In this document: in pieces, positions 49,204-57,674 of the stretch
Position numbering within the stretch: position 1 is the first letter of the stretch
How the letters are laid out: every line of letters begins with the position of its first letter
Assembly (NCBI RefSeq): GCF_900458895.1
Contig: NZ_LR962863.1
Coordinates: forward strand, 124,001-188,000
Direction of reading: 5' to 3'
Origin: Staphylococcus schleiferi
GTDB taxonomy: Bacteria; Bacillota; Bacilli; Staphylococcales; Staphylococcaceae
DNA: 64,000 bases
Program-made: the position numbers and the translations under genes
Notes under the pieces: model-generated
Told to the model about the DNA's origin: nothing
What the model saw: the letters and a program-made list of their open reading frames with translations, nothing else
Databases searched by the model: none

Positions 49204-49737
49204 CTATTTTTCGTCGTCTTTTTTCTCTTTAAATGACTCAAGTTGCTTTGCTGTATCTTGAATAAATTGTTCAAAATCGGCAAGTTGTTTCTCATCTTTC
49301 ATTGCATGTTGACCTGCCAACATAAAGGATCTAAATAGTGACTGTAATGATGAGCGAAGTTCTGTTAACTTTTCTGTGTCCATCTCTTTAAATTGCCCCA
49401 TACGTTTAGCATATTCGTCGTAATGAGGTTGTTCCTTTAAAAATTCGATGCCTTCGTCTGTAATGGTATAGACTTTTTTCTTACCTTCTTTTGAAGTAGA
49501 TACAAATTCACGGTCTTCTAACATTTGAAGTATAGGGTAGACACTTCCTGGACTTGGGGAATAAAAACCTTTAAATTGCGCTTCAAGATCTTTAATAATT
49601 TGATAGCCATGTTTAGGCGAATCCATTAATAATCTCAAAATCAAAAATTGTAAATTCCCTTTCTTAAAAAATCGATCTCTTCTTTGATGTGCATTAAACA
49701 TTCTGTCAAAACCATCTTGTTGATGTGGCATAAACAT
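49204..49737 (-). CDS. PadR-family transcriptional regulator (PadR 3)
   Basis: A 177-residue PadR protein of the longer class: HTH (NLQFLILRLLMDSPKHGYQIIKDLEAQFKG, SPGSVYPILQMLEDREFV, KKVYTITDEGIEFL) and a C-terminal helical dimerisation domain. It probably represses itself and the downstream flavin monooxygenase, releasing on ligand binding. The ATG at 49737 has AAAGGTGG upstream; a GTG at 49749 overlaps this SD. A perfect dyad lies about 40 nt upstream. Confidence 0.88.
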   Translation of the reverse strand: MFMPHQQDGFDRMFNAHQRRDRFFKKGNLQFLILRLLMDSPKHGYQIIKDLEAQFKGFYSPSPGSVYPILQMLEDREFVSTSKEGKKKVYTITDEGIEFLKEQPHYDEYAKRMGQFKEMDTEKLTELRSSLQSLFRSFMLAGQHAMKDEKQLADFEQFIQDTAKQLESFKEKKDDEK

Positions 49738-49760
49738 TTTAATTTCCACCTTTCCTTTTT

Positions 49761-49792
49761 CGATATATCTAAATAATAAACGATATATCGTT
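49761..49792. promoter_or_regulatory. likely PadR 3 operator
   Basis: AACGATATATCGTT (49779-49792) is a perfect 14-bp palindrome, and a second CGATATATC sits at 49761-49769. Two such sites in the padR promoter region suggest cooperative autorepression. Confidence 0.65.
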
Positions 49793-50009
49793 ATTAGTCA
49801 AGAATGAACACTTATATTTTTTTGAGCGGGATTATTTTTAGTGGAAACACTATGAGCGTGAGCGGTTTGACCACGTTTAACAATACATGTATACGAAAAT
49901 GGATGTGAAACAGCGCGTTATGCTCAAAATTTGAGACATCATGCATAAAATCATAAGCATAAAGGCGTAGGTCTGTTTGATAAAATAAAAAAGGGTGGTG
50001 AATACAATG

Positions 50010-51101
50010 CGATTTGCAGATCAAATTAAAAAACTAAGGATTGAACATGAACTTACACAAGAAATGCTAGCAACAGAAATGCATACGACGAGACAGACTG
50101 TTTCCAAGTGGGAACAAGGGACAATCGAACCCATTATCCAAATGTTAAATAAGCTTGCCTCTTTTTTCAATGTCAGTTTTGATGAATGAGTGAATGGAAA
50201 TGAATTGGAAAACAAGGGAAACAACGGGACGTCTAATACGGTTGAAAAACCAATCAACGGCTGGACTTTTCTTGCACAAAAATGGTGGTTTGTACTACTG
50301 ATTGTCATTATTATTTGTGATAGTGTTTTTCCGCAAAATTTAGCTATATAGTGGCATTTGTTAGATTTAAAAGGCGTCGAGTATCTATTACACGGCGTAA
50401 CTTACGGTGTGATATTTATCCTTTTAATAAAACGATTGATACATAAAGGTTTAAAAAAGATTGGCTATATTTTAGAGTAAAGCGATTCAGTGGATTACGA
50501 TTTTGTATAATATTAGGTCTTTTACTGCCATTTATTGTTATCGCCACTTAGATTATATTTGTGCCTGGTTTTTTCTACTGGACACAGATTGATAAAATAA
50601 CGGATTACAGTGCTATGTTGATTGAAGCTGTTTTTATTGGAGGAATAGTGGCACCTATTGTTGAGGAAATGATGTTCAGGGGCGTGCTGTTACAATATAT
50701 TGAAGTTAAGACAAACCGTGTATGGGCAATAGGGATAACATCTGCTTTATTTGGCTTTATTTATTTATTTATTCAATGGCAAGTTAGTCGGCTTGGATTT
50801 TGTATTATTAATAGTTGGGGGTACGATGGTGGGTGTCATGTTTGGCATTACTGTGTATACATTCAATTCAATTTGGGCAAGCGTGATCTTGCACGCGCTA
50901 TGGAATCTCACGGGTGGCCTCTTTCAGATAGTGACAGCTAAAAGCGACAGTGGGCTAGGTCAATATGTAATACAAGTCCAAAACCCATTAATCACTGGAG
51001 GTCAATACGGTATAGATGCTTCAGTCATTTCAATACTTGGATATGCTGGGGTCATTTTAATGATGTTATATCGACAGAGAACAGCCAAAGTGAATATGTA
51101 A
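50010..51101 (+). pseudogene. decayed HTH plus CPBP intramembrane protease gene
   Basis: The N-terminal part is an XRE helix-turn-helix (MRFADQIKKLRIEHELTQEM, HTTRQTVSKWEQGTIEPI) that ends at FDE plus TGA. The same frame continues with several stops (including TAG at 50349 and TAA at 50478). Another frame then gives a CPBP/Abi domain with the metal-protease motif APIVEEMMFRG. A 4-nt excess in a TTTA repeat (near 50757-50780) shifts into SIWASVILHALWNLTGG, motif 3, ending at 51101. Several independent lesions make this real decay. Origin: a stand-alone HTH-CPBP fusion protein. Confidence 0.75.
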
Positions 51102-51120
51102 ATTAACTTTTAACAGAGCC

Positions 51121-51166
51121 GGGGCGGGACAACGAAATCAAATAGATTTCTGTCCCGCTCCCTTTT
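51121..51166 (+). terminator. GC-rich hairpin terminator
   Basis: GGGGCGGGACAACGAAATC pairs with GATTTCTGTCCCGCTCC (G-U and one bulge), followed by CTTTTT. It resembles the GGGACA...TGTCCC hairpins dispersed in staphylococcal intergenic DNA. Confidence 0.7.
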
Positions 51167-51333
51167 TCATTAAATAAATGGTTGGTTTTGTTGTGTAAGA
51201 TAGAGCATTTTAATTGTAACTACAATATCTTTTTTAGTTTACAATTAAACTATTATATATAAGATTTGTAATAGTTTCTTTTTAAAGTAGTAAAAATATT
51301 TAAGTCAATTTTAAGATAATATTTAATTTTTGG

Positions 51334-51380
51334 AAACAGCGCTTTCAATTGTTGACGTTATTCTATGATAGTTTTAAAGT
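51334..51380 (+). promoter_or_regulatory. cre-like site and promoter before the glycanase pair
   Basis: The minus strand of 51347-51334 reads TGAAAGCGCTGTTT, 12 of 14 to the CcpA consensus. Immediately downstream TTGACG (51352-51357), 17 nt, and TAAAGT (51375-51380) fit a sigma-A promoter. The rest of the 435-nt gap before 51537 holds no supported ORF. Confidence 0.5.
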
Positions 51381-51536
51381 TTCTTAATGTCAGGGAACGA
51401 AAGGTTGTCTGATAATTTATAGATAGGAAGAAGGCTTGTACATACCTAAAAAAGGTCTATATGAAGTAAGTGTCGTGCCGCTTTGCATTTAAGACATTGA
51501 TTTTAAAATTTTCTTAGTTTAAAGGGGAATTTTGTA

Positions 51537-52508
51537 ATGAAAAAAACGTTAAAAGTCGCATTATCAAGTGCAGTAATCTTATCGTCATTTTCATCAATCG
51601 CACATGTCGCACATGCAGATCAACAACTCGGTCAAGCTTCAGCGCAACAAATAGCGCAAAAAGAAAGTGACAGCAATGCAAGCCATTATATGGATGCAAA
51701 TCATGATTTAAGAAAAAGAATCATGGCATTAGTCGGAGCAGCAGAAAATACTGATACGAACTATTCACATAATTATAGCTACATTGATGATATTGGTGAT
51801 CATAGAGGCTATACTGCGGGTGTCATTGGCTTTACTACTGGTTCTGATGATATGGTGCATCTTGTTAAACATTATAATCAAATCAATCCGAATAATAACT
51901 TAAAAAAATATTTGCCAGCACTTGAAAAGCTAGCTCAAGCACAATCAGAATCTCATGAAGGATTAGATGGGTTCGAGCAAGCATGGAAAGATGCAGCAAA
52001 AAATGATAGAGCAAATTTGGTGAAAGCACAAAATTATGTATTAAAAAAAGATTATATGGATGAAGCCGTTCAAGCTGCTAAAGAAGATGGCTTATCTCAA
52101 CTAGGTCAATATGTATACTTTGATGCAATTGTAAAACATGGTCCAGGTGAATTTAAAAAAGGTGGCTACAAAGGAAAAGATCCTGCAGATTGGAGTTTCG
52201 ATGAATTACGCGAACGTGCGATGGATAAGAGCGGCGGAAAAACACCTAAAACAGGTGCTAAAGAAGCAGATTATTTATATGCGTTTTTAGACGGCCGCTT
52301 TAAAGCGACTCAAAAAGAAAATGAAAATAATGGTAGTAAGGATAACGATGTCTTTGATCGATTGAAAGTACAACAACAATTTATAAAAAACCAAAACTTT
52401 GATTTAAAACTTCCTTTAGACTTCAAAATGAATGGGGAACAATTTCATTTAGACCAAGATGCCATTCAACATTATAGTAATGAAGATATAGATTTTGATC
52501 ATGCTTAA
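51537..52508 (+). CDS. secreted chitosanase, glycoside hydrolase family 46
   Basis: A 323-residue exported enzyme that cuts chitosan-type beta-1,4-glucosamine chains. The signal peptide ends near residue 28 (AHVAHADQ). The GH46 core is visible as ALVGAAENTDTNYS, YIDDIGDHRGYTAGVIGFTTG and HYNQINPNNNL. The expected catalytic pair is Glu70 and Asp88, 18 residues apart as in Streptomyces N174 (Glu22/Asp40). TTAAAGGGG precedes the ATG. It is followed after 24 nt by a GH5 gene, so both are probably one operon. The C-terminal 40 residues are not recognised. Confidence 0.85.
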   Translation: MKKTLKVALSSAVILSSFSSIAHVAHADQQLGQASAQQIAQKESDSNASHYMDANHDLRKRIMALVGAAENTDTNYSHNYSYIDDIGDHRGYTAGVIGFTTGSDDMVHLVKHYNQINPNNNLKKYLPALEKLAQAQSESHEGLDGFEQAWKDAAKNDRANLVKAQNYVLKKDYMDEAVQAAKEDGLSQLGQYVYFDAIVKHGPGEFKKGGYKGKDPADWSFDELRERAMDKSGGKTPKTGAKEADYLYAFLDGRFKATQKENENNGSKDNDVFDRLKVQQQFIKNQNFDLKLPLDFKMNGEQFHLDQDAIQHYSNEDIDFDHA

Positions 52509-52532
52509 TAAAAAAGGAAAAGGTGACTATCA

Positions 52533-53807
52533 ATGAAAAAAACGATGTTGACTTCAATTTTAGCGGCAACAACTCTATTAACATTATCACTACCAGCACA
52601 TTCTGCACATGCAGATGAAATGGGGCGTTTACAAACGCAAGGTAAAGAAATTCAAAAAGATGGACAAAACTTCCAACTTAAAGGTGTCAATGCGGGTAAT
52701 GTATTTACAACTGAAAAATGGATGGGCGGCTATCCGAGTGCTGCAAATATCAATGGCGGCTACAAAGCGGTATTTGATGATATTCAAAGTAAAGTAAATT
52801 CGTCTGAAAAGGCACACCAAATCTTAGATCGATATGCGCATAACAGATGGGACGACCAAGATTTTCAAAACGTTAAAGATATGGGCTGTAATACAATACG
52901 ATTGCCAATTAACTATATTAACTTAACTAATTATCAAAAAGGCATGAATCCGAAAGATGTTAAAATGAGAGACCATGCGTTTGATGAAATTGACCAATTT
53001 GTAGCTAAAGCGCAACAACATGGTTTATACGTCATTTTAGATATGCATGGTGCGCCAAATTCACAAAATGCACAAGAACACTCTGGCGAAGCACAAGGTG
53101 ATAAATCAGTGGGAAATTTCTGGAATGACCCAGATGCACAAGGTAAAACAAAAGAAATTTGGTACTATATTTCACAACATTATAAAAACAACAATGCTAT
53201 CGCTGGATATGATATTTTAAATGAACCTAAAGGGCCTGCAGGTCACAGTGATGGCCAAGTGCAACAATTTTATAAAGATACTTTAAAAACAATTAGAGGA
53301 AACGGCGATAACCATATCGCATTTTTAGAAGCAGTATGGGATCCGCAAAATATGAAAGACCCTCAATATTTTGGTAAAAATAATAATAATATTGTATATG
53401 AATATCATAACTATCCATATGGTGACGGTGCACAATCACATAAAGGTATTCGAGAAAACTTCGACAATAAAATTAATAGTATTAATAAAGCAAATTATAA
53501 TGTGCCAAGTTATATGGGTGAGTTTAATGGTAACGCGGCAACAAATGATCTGCATATTGCGCCAAATGGCAATGACTTCAAATATATTTTGAAGAAAATG
53601 AATGAGAGTCATATGTCTTGGTCGATTTGGAATTATGATAAAGAAGGTATTAATCAGCAAGATTCTTCTTGGGGCGTAGAAAATTTCAAAGGCATTCAAA
53701 CAGATATCAACTCAAACGATTTCGGTAAAAAAGAACAACCAAAAAAAATGAAACTGTTTTTAATGCAGTCAAAGAAGCTGCACAACAATCATAGCGCTAC
53801 ACAATGA
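52533..53807 (+). CDS. secreted GH5-family glycoside hydrolase (endoglucanase-like)
   Basis: A 424-residue exported beta-glycanase. A signal peptide (to about residue 28, SAHADEM) precedes a GH5 barrel: FQLKGVNAGN, MGCNTIRLPINY, GLYVILDMHGAPNSQN, acid/base Glu231 in DILNEPKG, EYHNYPYGDG, nucleophile Glu330 in YMGEFNG, and SWSIWNYDKEG. The substrate is unknown (glucan or related). After 53741 the current frame reads KKMKLFLMQSKKLHNNH, which looks non-native. With nine instead of eight A at 53741-53748 it would end KNETVFNAVKEAAQQS, suggesting a 1-nt deletion. AAAGGTGAC precedes the ATG; operon with the chitosanase. Confidence 0.85.
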   Translation: MKKTMLTSILAATTLLTLSLPAHSAHADEMGRLQTQGKEIQKDGQNFQLKGVNAGNVFTTEKWMGGYPSAANINGGYKAVFDDIQSKVNSSEKAHQILDRYAHNRWDDQDFQNVKDMGCNTIRLPINYINLTNYQKGMNPKDVKMRDHAFDEIDQFVAKAQQHGLYVILDMHGAPNSQNAQEHSGEAQGDKSVGNFWNDPDAQGKTKEIWYYISQHYKNNNAIAGYDILNEPKGPAGHSDGQVQQFYKDTLKTIRGNGDNHIAFLEAVWDPQNMKDPQYFGKNNNNIVYEYHNYPYGDGAQSHKGIRENFDNKINSINKANYNVPSYMGEFNGNAATNDLHIAPNGNDFKYILKKMNESHMSWSIWNYDKEGINQQDSSWGVENFKGIQTDINSNDFGKKEQPKKMKLFLMQSKKLHNNHSATQ

Positions 53808-53845
53808 ATAATCAGATAATCAGACTTTATAGCAACTAGAAGCGT

Positions 53846-54256
53846 GGGCAAGAGTCTGGGACAAAATTGTCTCAGTAATCGATGAAATCCGAGGTTTTCG
53901 TAAAAAGCGAAAAATCTCGGATTTTTTCCTTTTACCATCAGTTTAGCTGCACTAGATGCGACTAATTTCCTTAGGTACCTCGTTAGTTTAGTTTTTGTTG
54001 TGATGAATTAAATTATACGAAAGTGCCTTATTTTTTTAAAGGATAATGGTGAATGATTACATATATAAGCGAAGTATTTATAGCGAGACTCCTGAGGGAA
54101 CAGGACGAGCCGAAGACTACAGGCTGAGGCTGTCCCCTCGGAAAGCGAGCCTATATAATACGAAGCATGATAATAAAAAGGAAGCTCGAAGACGTTTTTT
54201 ATCAAAATCATCTTCGAGCTATTTATTTTGGTATTTATGTCCCAGACTCTTGTCCG
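53846..54256. repeat. large structured intergenic element bounded by inverted repeats
   Basis: CAAGAGTCTGGGACA (53849-53863) and TGTCCCAGACTCTTG (54238-54252) are exact 15-bp inverted ends of a roughly 410-nt element. Inside are three structures: a long hairpin AAATCCGAG/CTCGGATTT with T-run (53885-53927), a GC-rich branched core (54093-54155: CCTGAGGG/CCCCTCGG enclosing AGCC/GGCT), and AGCTCGAAGA/TCTTCGAGCT (54183-54220). The core recurs, diverged, at 26426-26489 on the other strand. It resembles repetitive structured RNA elements I recall from Firmicutes intergenic DNA, but I cannot name the family. No protein is supported. Confidence 0.65.
53885..53927 (+). terminator. terminator after the GH5 gene
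   Basis: A 9-bp perfect outer stem (AAATCCGAG/CTCGGATTT), extended by paired TTTTCG/CGAAAA, is followed by T6. It serves the chitosanase-GH5 operon and forms part of the larger element. Confidence 0.8.
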
Positions 54257-54284
54257 TTTTTTATATTTAAATGGATATTTCTCC

Positions 54285-55019
54285 CTACTGTTGAATCCGC
54301 GATAGTATCAATTCTGCATTTTCTTGTGGGATATACCATTTGTTAATCATAATTGGAGCTTGGTTTTGAGCATAGATGGTTTCAATGATTAACCAACAGT
54401 TTTTGCCCCCTTCAAAGGTATGATTTTGATATTGAAAACTTGGTGAAGAGGTGATACTGATTTTTAAATCGGATTGTGTTGAATTTTGATAAATCGTATT
54501 TTCCACAAAATCACGCATTGCTTGTTCACTTTGCGTATTGATTTTAAATGTATCAATCACATGTAGTGGAATAAAACTAAAACAAAAGGCAGCTGAAGCT
54601 TCATATGAACTTTGTGCATGTTCATAATAACGTTCCATCGCAATAACAGCTGTAGGATGGTTTGGGAATAAGTGGTTGGTATATTCGCTTTCGAGGTCGA
54701 CACGATAATGCATAGAAGCCAGTGATACAGGTTGTATTGAAACCTGTTGAAGCGGATGTTTTAACAGACCCATACTTGAAGTTTGGTGTGCCACTTTTTG
54801 ACGGAGAACAAAATGACCTTTTCCACGTGTACTTTCCACGATACCATCTTCTACTAAAAGTTTGATCGCTTGTCGCAATGTCATTCGGCTCACTTGGAAT
54901 CTTTGACATAGCGTCATCTCTGTAGGCAACGCCTGCCCACTCGGATATTTGCCGATTTGAATTTCTTCATACAATGTATTATAAATCGTTAAAAATTTAG
55001 GCTGTGATTGCGACGCCAT
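54285..55019 (-). CDS. GntR-family (HutC/UTRA) transcriptional regulator
   Basis: A 244-residue regulator: N-terminal winged helix (FLTIYNTLYEEIQIGKYPSGQALPTEMTLCQRFQVSRMTLRQAIKLLVEDGIVESTRGKGHFVL) and a C-terminal UTRA effector domain (about 90-244). It is divergent from the MFS-deoC-deoB operon and likely represses it until a deoxyribose-type phosphate binds. The ATG at 55019 (MASQSQPKF) has GGAGG 8 nt upstream. Two GTATAC sites in the shared gap are the likely operators. Confidence 0.87.
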   Translation of the reverse strand: MASQSQPKFLTIYNTLYEEIQIGKYPSGQALPTEMTLCQRFQVSRMTLRQAIKLLVEDGIVESTRGKGHFVLRQKVAHQTSSMGLLKHPLQQVSIQPVSLASMHYRVDLESEYTNHLFPNHPTAVIAMERYYEHAQSSYEASAAFCFSFIPLHVIDTFKINTQSEQAMRDFVENTIYQNSTQSDLKISITSSPSFQYQNHTFEGGKNCWLIIETIYAQNQAPIMINKWYIPQENAELILSRIQQ

Positions 55020-55233
55020 GAAACAAACCTCCAGTTCAATCATTCTCTTCTATCATCATACAACACTTTAAAGTTGAAGTGGACCAATAAATTTGATTGA
55101 ACTATGAAGATAATGGCATGAATCATAGGCAATAGGAAAGAGCCAAAGCGGGAAATGACACCTTGATCTCTATCCTGGAGACTAAAAATGAATCTTAATC
55201 GTGATGTTCTTAATTTTGTCATAAGCTAAGTAT

Positions 55234-55317
55234 TGAAAGCGTTTTAAAATAGGTTTATTATATAAATGGGTATACAAATAGACAAATTAGTATACAAGTT
55301 TGTTGAAGGCGTTTTAA
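55234..55317. promoter_or_regulatory. paired cre-like sites flanking two GntR-type operators
   Basis: TGAAAGCGTTTTAA (55234-55247) and TGAAGGCGTTTTAA (55304-55317) are cre-like. Between them GTATACAA occurs at 55270-55277 and 55290-55297, 20 bp apart, matching the GT-TA-AC core of HutC-type operators. The remainder of the 550-nt divergent gap shows no supported ORF. Confidence 0.55.
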
Positions 55318-55569
55318 AGCTAAGTATAGTGTTAAATGTTATTCGCGAAGTGGTGGGTCACGTGACATGACTTGGTGAATAAAAGTGTTGTTAAGTGTAA
55401 CGTACAATATGTTTGAATCATGGAAGCAAGCCTGAAAATAAGGTTAGAAAATCGCTTAGCTTTAAGATGTCTTCCACAGATGTGTCATTCAGTCAGTTAT
55501 TGCCATTTTAAAATAGAGAGACTTTTTTGTAGGTGAAAGTGTGTATTGGTCTCAGACTCAAGGAGCGAA

Positions 55570-56940
55570 ATGACTATGGACTATTCTAAAGTTAAAAAAG
55601 CAGTTCCCATTTTATTATTTCTATTTGTGTTTAGTTTAGTGATTGATAATTCTTTTAAATTGATTTCAGTCGCGATTGCAAATGATTTAAACATTTCTGT
55701 AACGACTGTAAGTTGGCAAGCCACGTTAGCAGGTCTTGTTATTGGTATTGGTGCAGTGGTCTATGCATCGTTATCTGACGCGGTCAGCATTCGTACGCTG
55801 TTTATTTACGGTGTTTTTCTTATCATTACAGGTTCAATCATTGGTTATATTTTCCAACATTATTTTCCAATGGTTTTGATTGGACGCATTATTCAAACGG
55901 CCGGACTAGCAGCAGCTGAAACACTTTATGTCATCTACGTGGCAAAATATTTATCAACAGAAGATCAAAAAACGTACTTGGGTCTAAGCACAAGTAGTTA
56001 TTCGCTATCTCTTGTGATTGGGACTCTATCAGGTGGCTTTATCGCGACTTATTTACATTGGACCAATATGTTTTTAATTGCGCTAATCGTTGTGTTTACA
56101 TTACCATTTCTTTTTAAATATTTACCTAAAGAAAAAAATACAAATAAAGCGCACTTAGATTTTATAGGTTTAATATTAATTGCAGCTATTGCGACAACAG
56201 TCATGCTGTTTATTACACATTTCAATTGGCTATACATGATTGCTGCTTTAGCAATTATTATTATCTTTGCATTTTACATTAAAAATGCACGCCATCCATT
56301 AGTGGATAAAGCATTTTTTCAAAATAAACGCTATACGTCATTCTTATTTATTGTTTTCATTATGTATGCAATTCAATTAGGTTATATTTTTACATTTCCT
56401 TTTATCATGGAAAAAATTTACGAGGTAAAATTAGATACAACGTCATTGTTACTTTTACCGGGTTATGTAGTCGCAGTGGTTGTCGGAGCATTGAGCGGTC
56501 AAATTGCGAAATTTCTTAGCTCAAAACAAGCAATTATGACTGCGATTAGTTTAATTGCTTTGAGTTTGATTTTACCTGCATTTGCGGTGGGTCATCACAT
56601 TATCATTTTTGTTTGTTCCATGATATTCTTTGCAGGTAGCTTTGCATTAATGTACGCACCACTTTTAAATGAAGCGATCAAAACAATTGATGTTAAAGTG
56701 ACAGGGGTAGCGATAGGTTTTTACAATTTAATTATTAATGTAGCTGTCTCTGTAGGGATCGCGTTAGCTGCGGCATTAATTGACTATCAACCTTTAAATT
56801 TCCCGGGAAAAGATGCGATGAATACGCACTTCGGAATGATTTTAATTATTTTAGGGCTACTCAGTGTGGTTGGACTTATTCTATTTACCATCCTTAATCG
56901 CTGGACACAGTCAAAAGTGACATCCCACCACGAACAATAA
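55570..56940 (+). CDS. MFS transporter of the deo operon
   Basis: A 456-residue major facilitator with about 14 hydrophobic helices, resembling DHA2/TetA(L)-type permeases (DNSFKLISVAIANDLNISVTTVSWQATLAGLVIGIGAVVYASLSD; IGRIIQTAGLAAAETLYVIYVAKYLSTEDQKTYLGL). Its position before deoC and deoB and after a UTRA regulator suggests it moves nucleosides or a related sugar, not an antibiotic; this is inference. AAGGAG is 4 nt from ATG 55570 and 10 nt from ATG 55576, so the start is ambiguous by two codons. Confidence 0.82.
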   Translation: MTMDYSKVKKAVPILLFLFVFSLVIDNSFKLISVAIANDLNISVTTVSWQATLAGLVIGIGAVVYASLSDAVSIRTLFIYGVFLIITGSIIGYIFQHYFPMVLIGRIIQTAGLAAAETLYVIYVAKYLSTEDQKTYLGLSTSSYSLSLVIGTLSGGFIATYLHWTNMFLIALIVVFTLPFLFKYLPKEKNTNKAHLDFIGLILIAAIATTVMLFITHFNWLYMIAALAIIIIFAFYIKNARHPLVDKAFFQNKRYTSFLFIVFIMYAIQLGYIFTFPFIMEKIYEVKLDTTSLLLLPGYVVAVVVGALSGQIAKFLSSKQAIMTAISLIALSLILPAFAVGHHIIIFVCSMIFFAGSFALMYAPLLNEAIKTIDVKVTGVAIGFYNLIINVAVSVGIALAAALIDYQPLNFPGKDAMNTHFGMILIILGLLSVVGLILFTILNRWTQSKVTSHHEQ

Positions 56941-56970
56941 AAAGAATGAAAAAGAGAAGGAGATCAAATT

Positions 56971-57633
56971 ATGAAATTTGAAAAATATATCGATCATACA
57001 TTGTTAAAACCAGAATCTACACGTCAACAAATTGATCAAATCATTGAAGAGGCCAAAACGTATCACTTTAAATCGGTTTGTGTCAATCCGACGCATGTTC
57101 AATACGCTGCCGAACGTCTTGCAGATAGTGACGTGCTTGTGTGTACGGTGATTGGTTTTCCATTAGGTGCATCAACGACAGAAACGAAAGCTTTCGAAAC
57201 CGAAGATGCTTTACGTAAAGGTGCAGATGAAATCGATATGGTCATCAACATTGGCGCTTTAAAAGATGGACGTTACGCTGATGTACAGCAAGATATTGAA
57301 GCTGTGGTCAAAGCGGCTCAAGGTCATACGGTTAAAGTCATTATTGAAACGGTTTTACTGACAGATGAAGAAAAAGTGAAAGCCTCTGAATTAGCACAAG
57401 CAGCAGGTGCACATTTTGTGAAAACATCCACTGGCTTTGCGGGTGGTGGTGCCACACCTGAAGATGTGAAATTAATGAAAGAGACTGTCGGGGATGCATT
57501 AGAAGTGAAAGCCTCCGGCGGTGTGCGTAGCTTAGAAGATTTTAACGCAATGGTTGAAGCGGGTGCCACACGTGTGGGCGCAAGTGCAGGTGTTCAAATC
57601 ATGCAAGGATTAGAATCCGACGCAGACTATTAA
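56971..57633 (+). CDS. deoC: deoxyribose-phosphate aldolase
   Basis: DeoC splits 2-deoxyribose-5-phosphate into glyceraldehyde-3-phosphate and acetaldehyde. The 220-residue TIM barrel carries [34 protein letters not shown], the Schiff-base Lys in FVKTSTGF, and EVKASGGVR. Length is typical. GAAGGAGATCAAATT precedes the ATG. Middle gene of the MFS-deoC-deoB operon. Confidence 0.97.
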   Translation: MKFEKYIDHTLLKPESTRQQIDQIIEEAKTYHFKSVCVNPTHVQYAAERLADSDVLVCTVIGFPLGASTTETKAFETEDALRKGADEIDMVINIGALKDGRYADVQQDIEAVVKAAQGHTVKVIIETVLLTDEEKVKASELAQAAGAHFVKTSTGFAGGGATPEDVKLMKETVGDALEVKASGGVRSLEDFNAMVEAGATRVGASAGVQIMQGLESDADY

Positions 57634-57674
57634 ACGATAACAATGTTAAATTAATCAATGTAGGAGTGATTTAT

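Noticed and set aside
54046..54270. A 74-codon plus-strand ORF with a plausible start
   Set aside because: It runs through the structured repeat core and hairpins; the protein has no recognisable features and no SD.
55546..55570. TTG start for the MFS transporter giving eight extra residues
   Set aside because: The AAGGAG at 55560-55565 lies downstream of that TTG, so translation should begin at 55570 or 55576.
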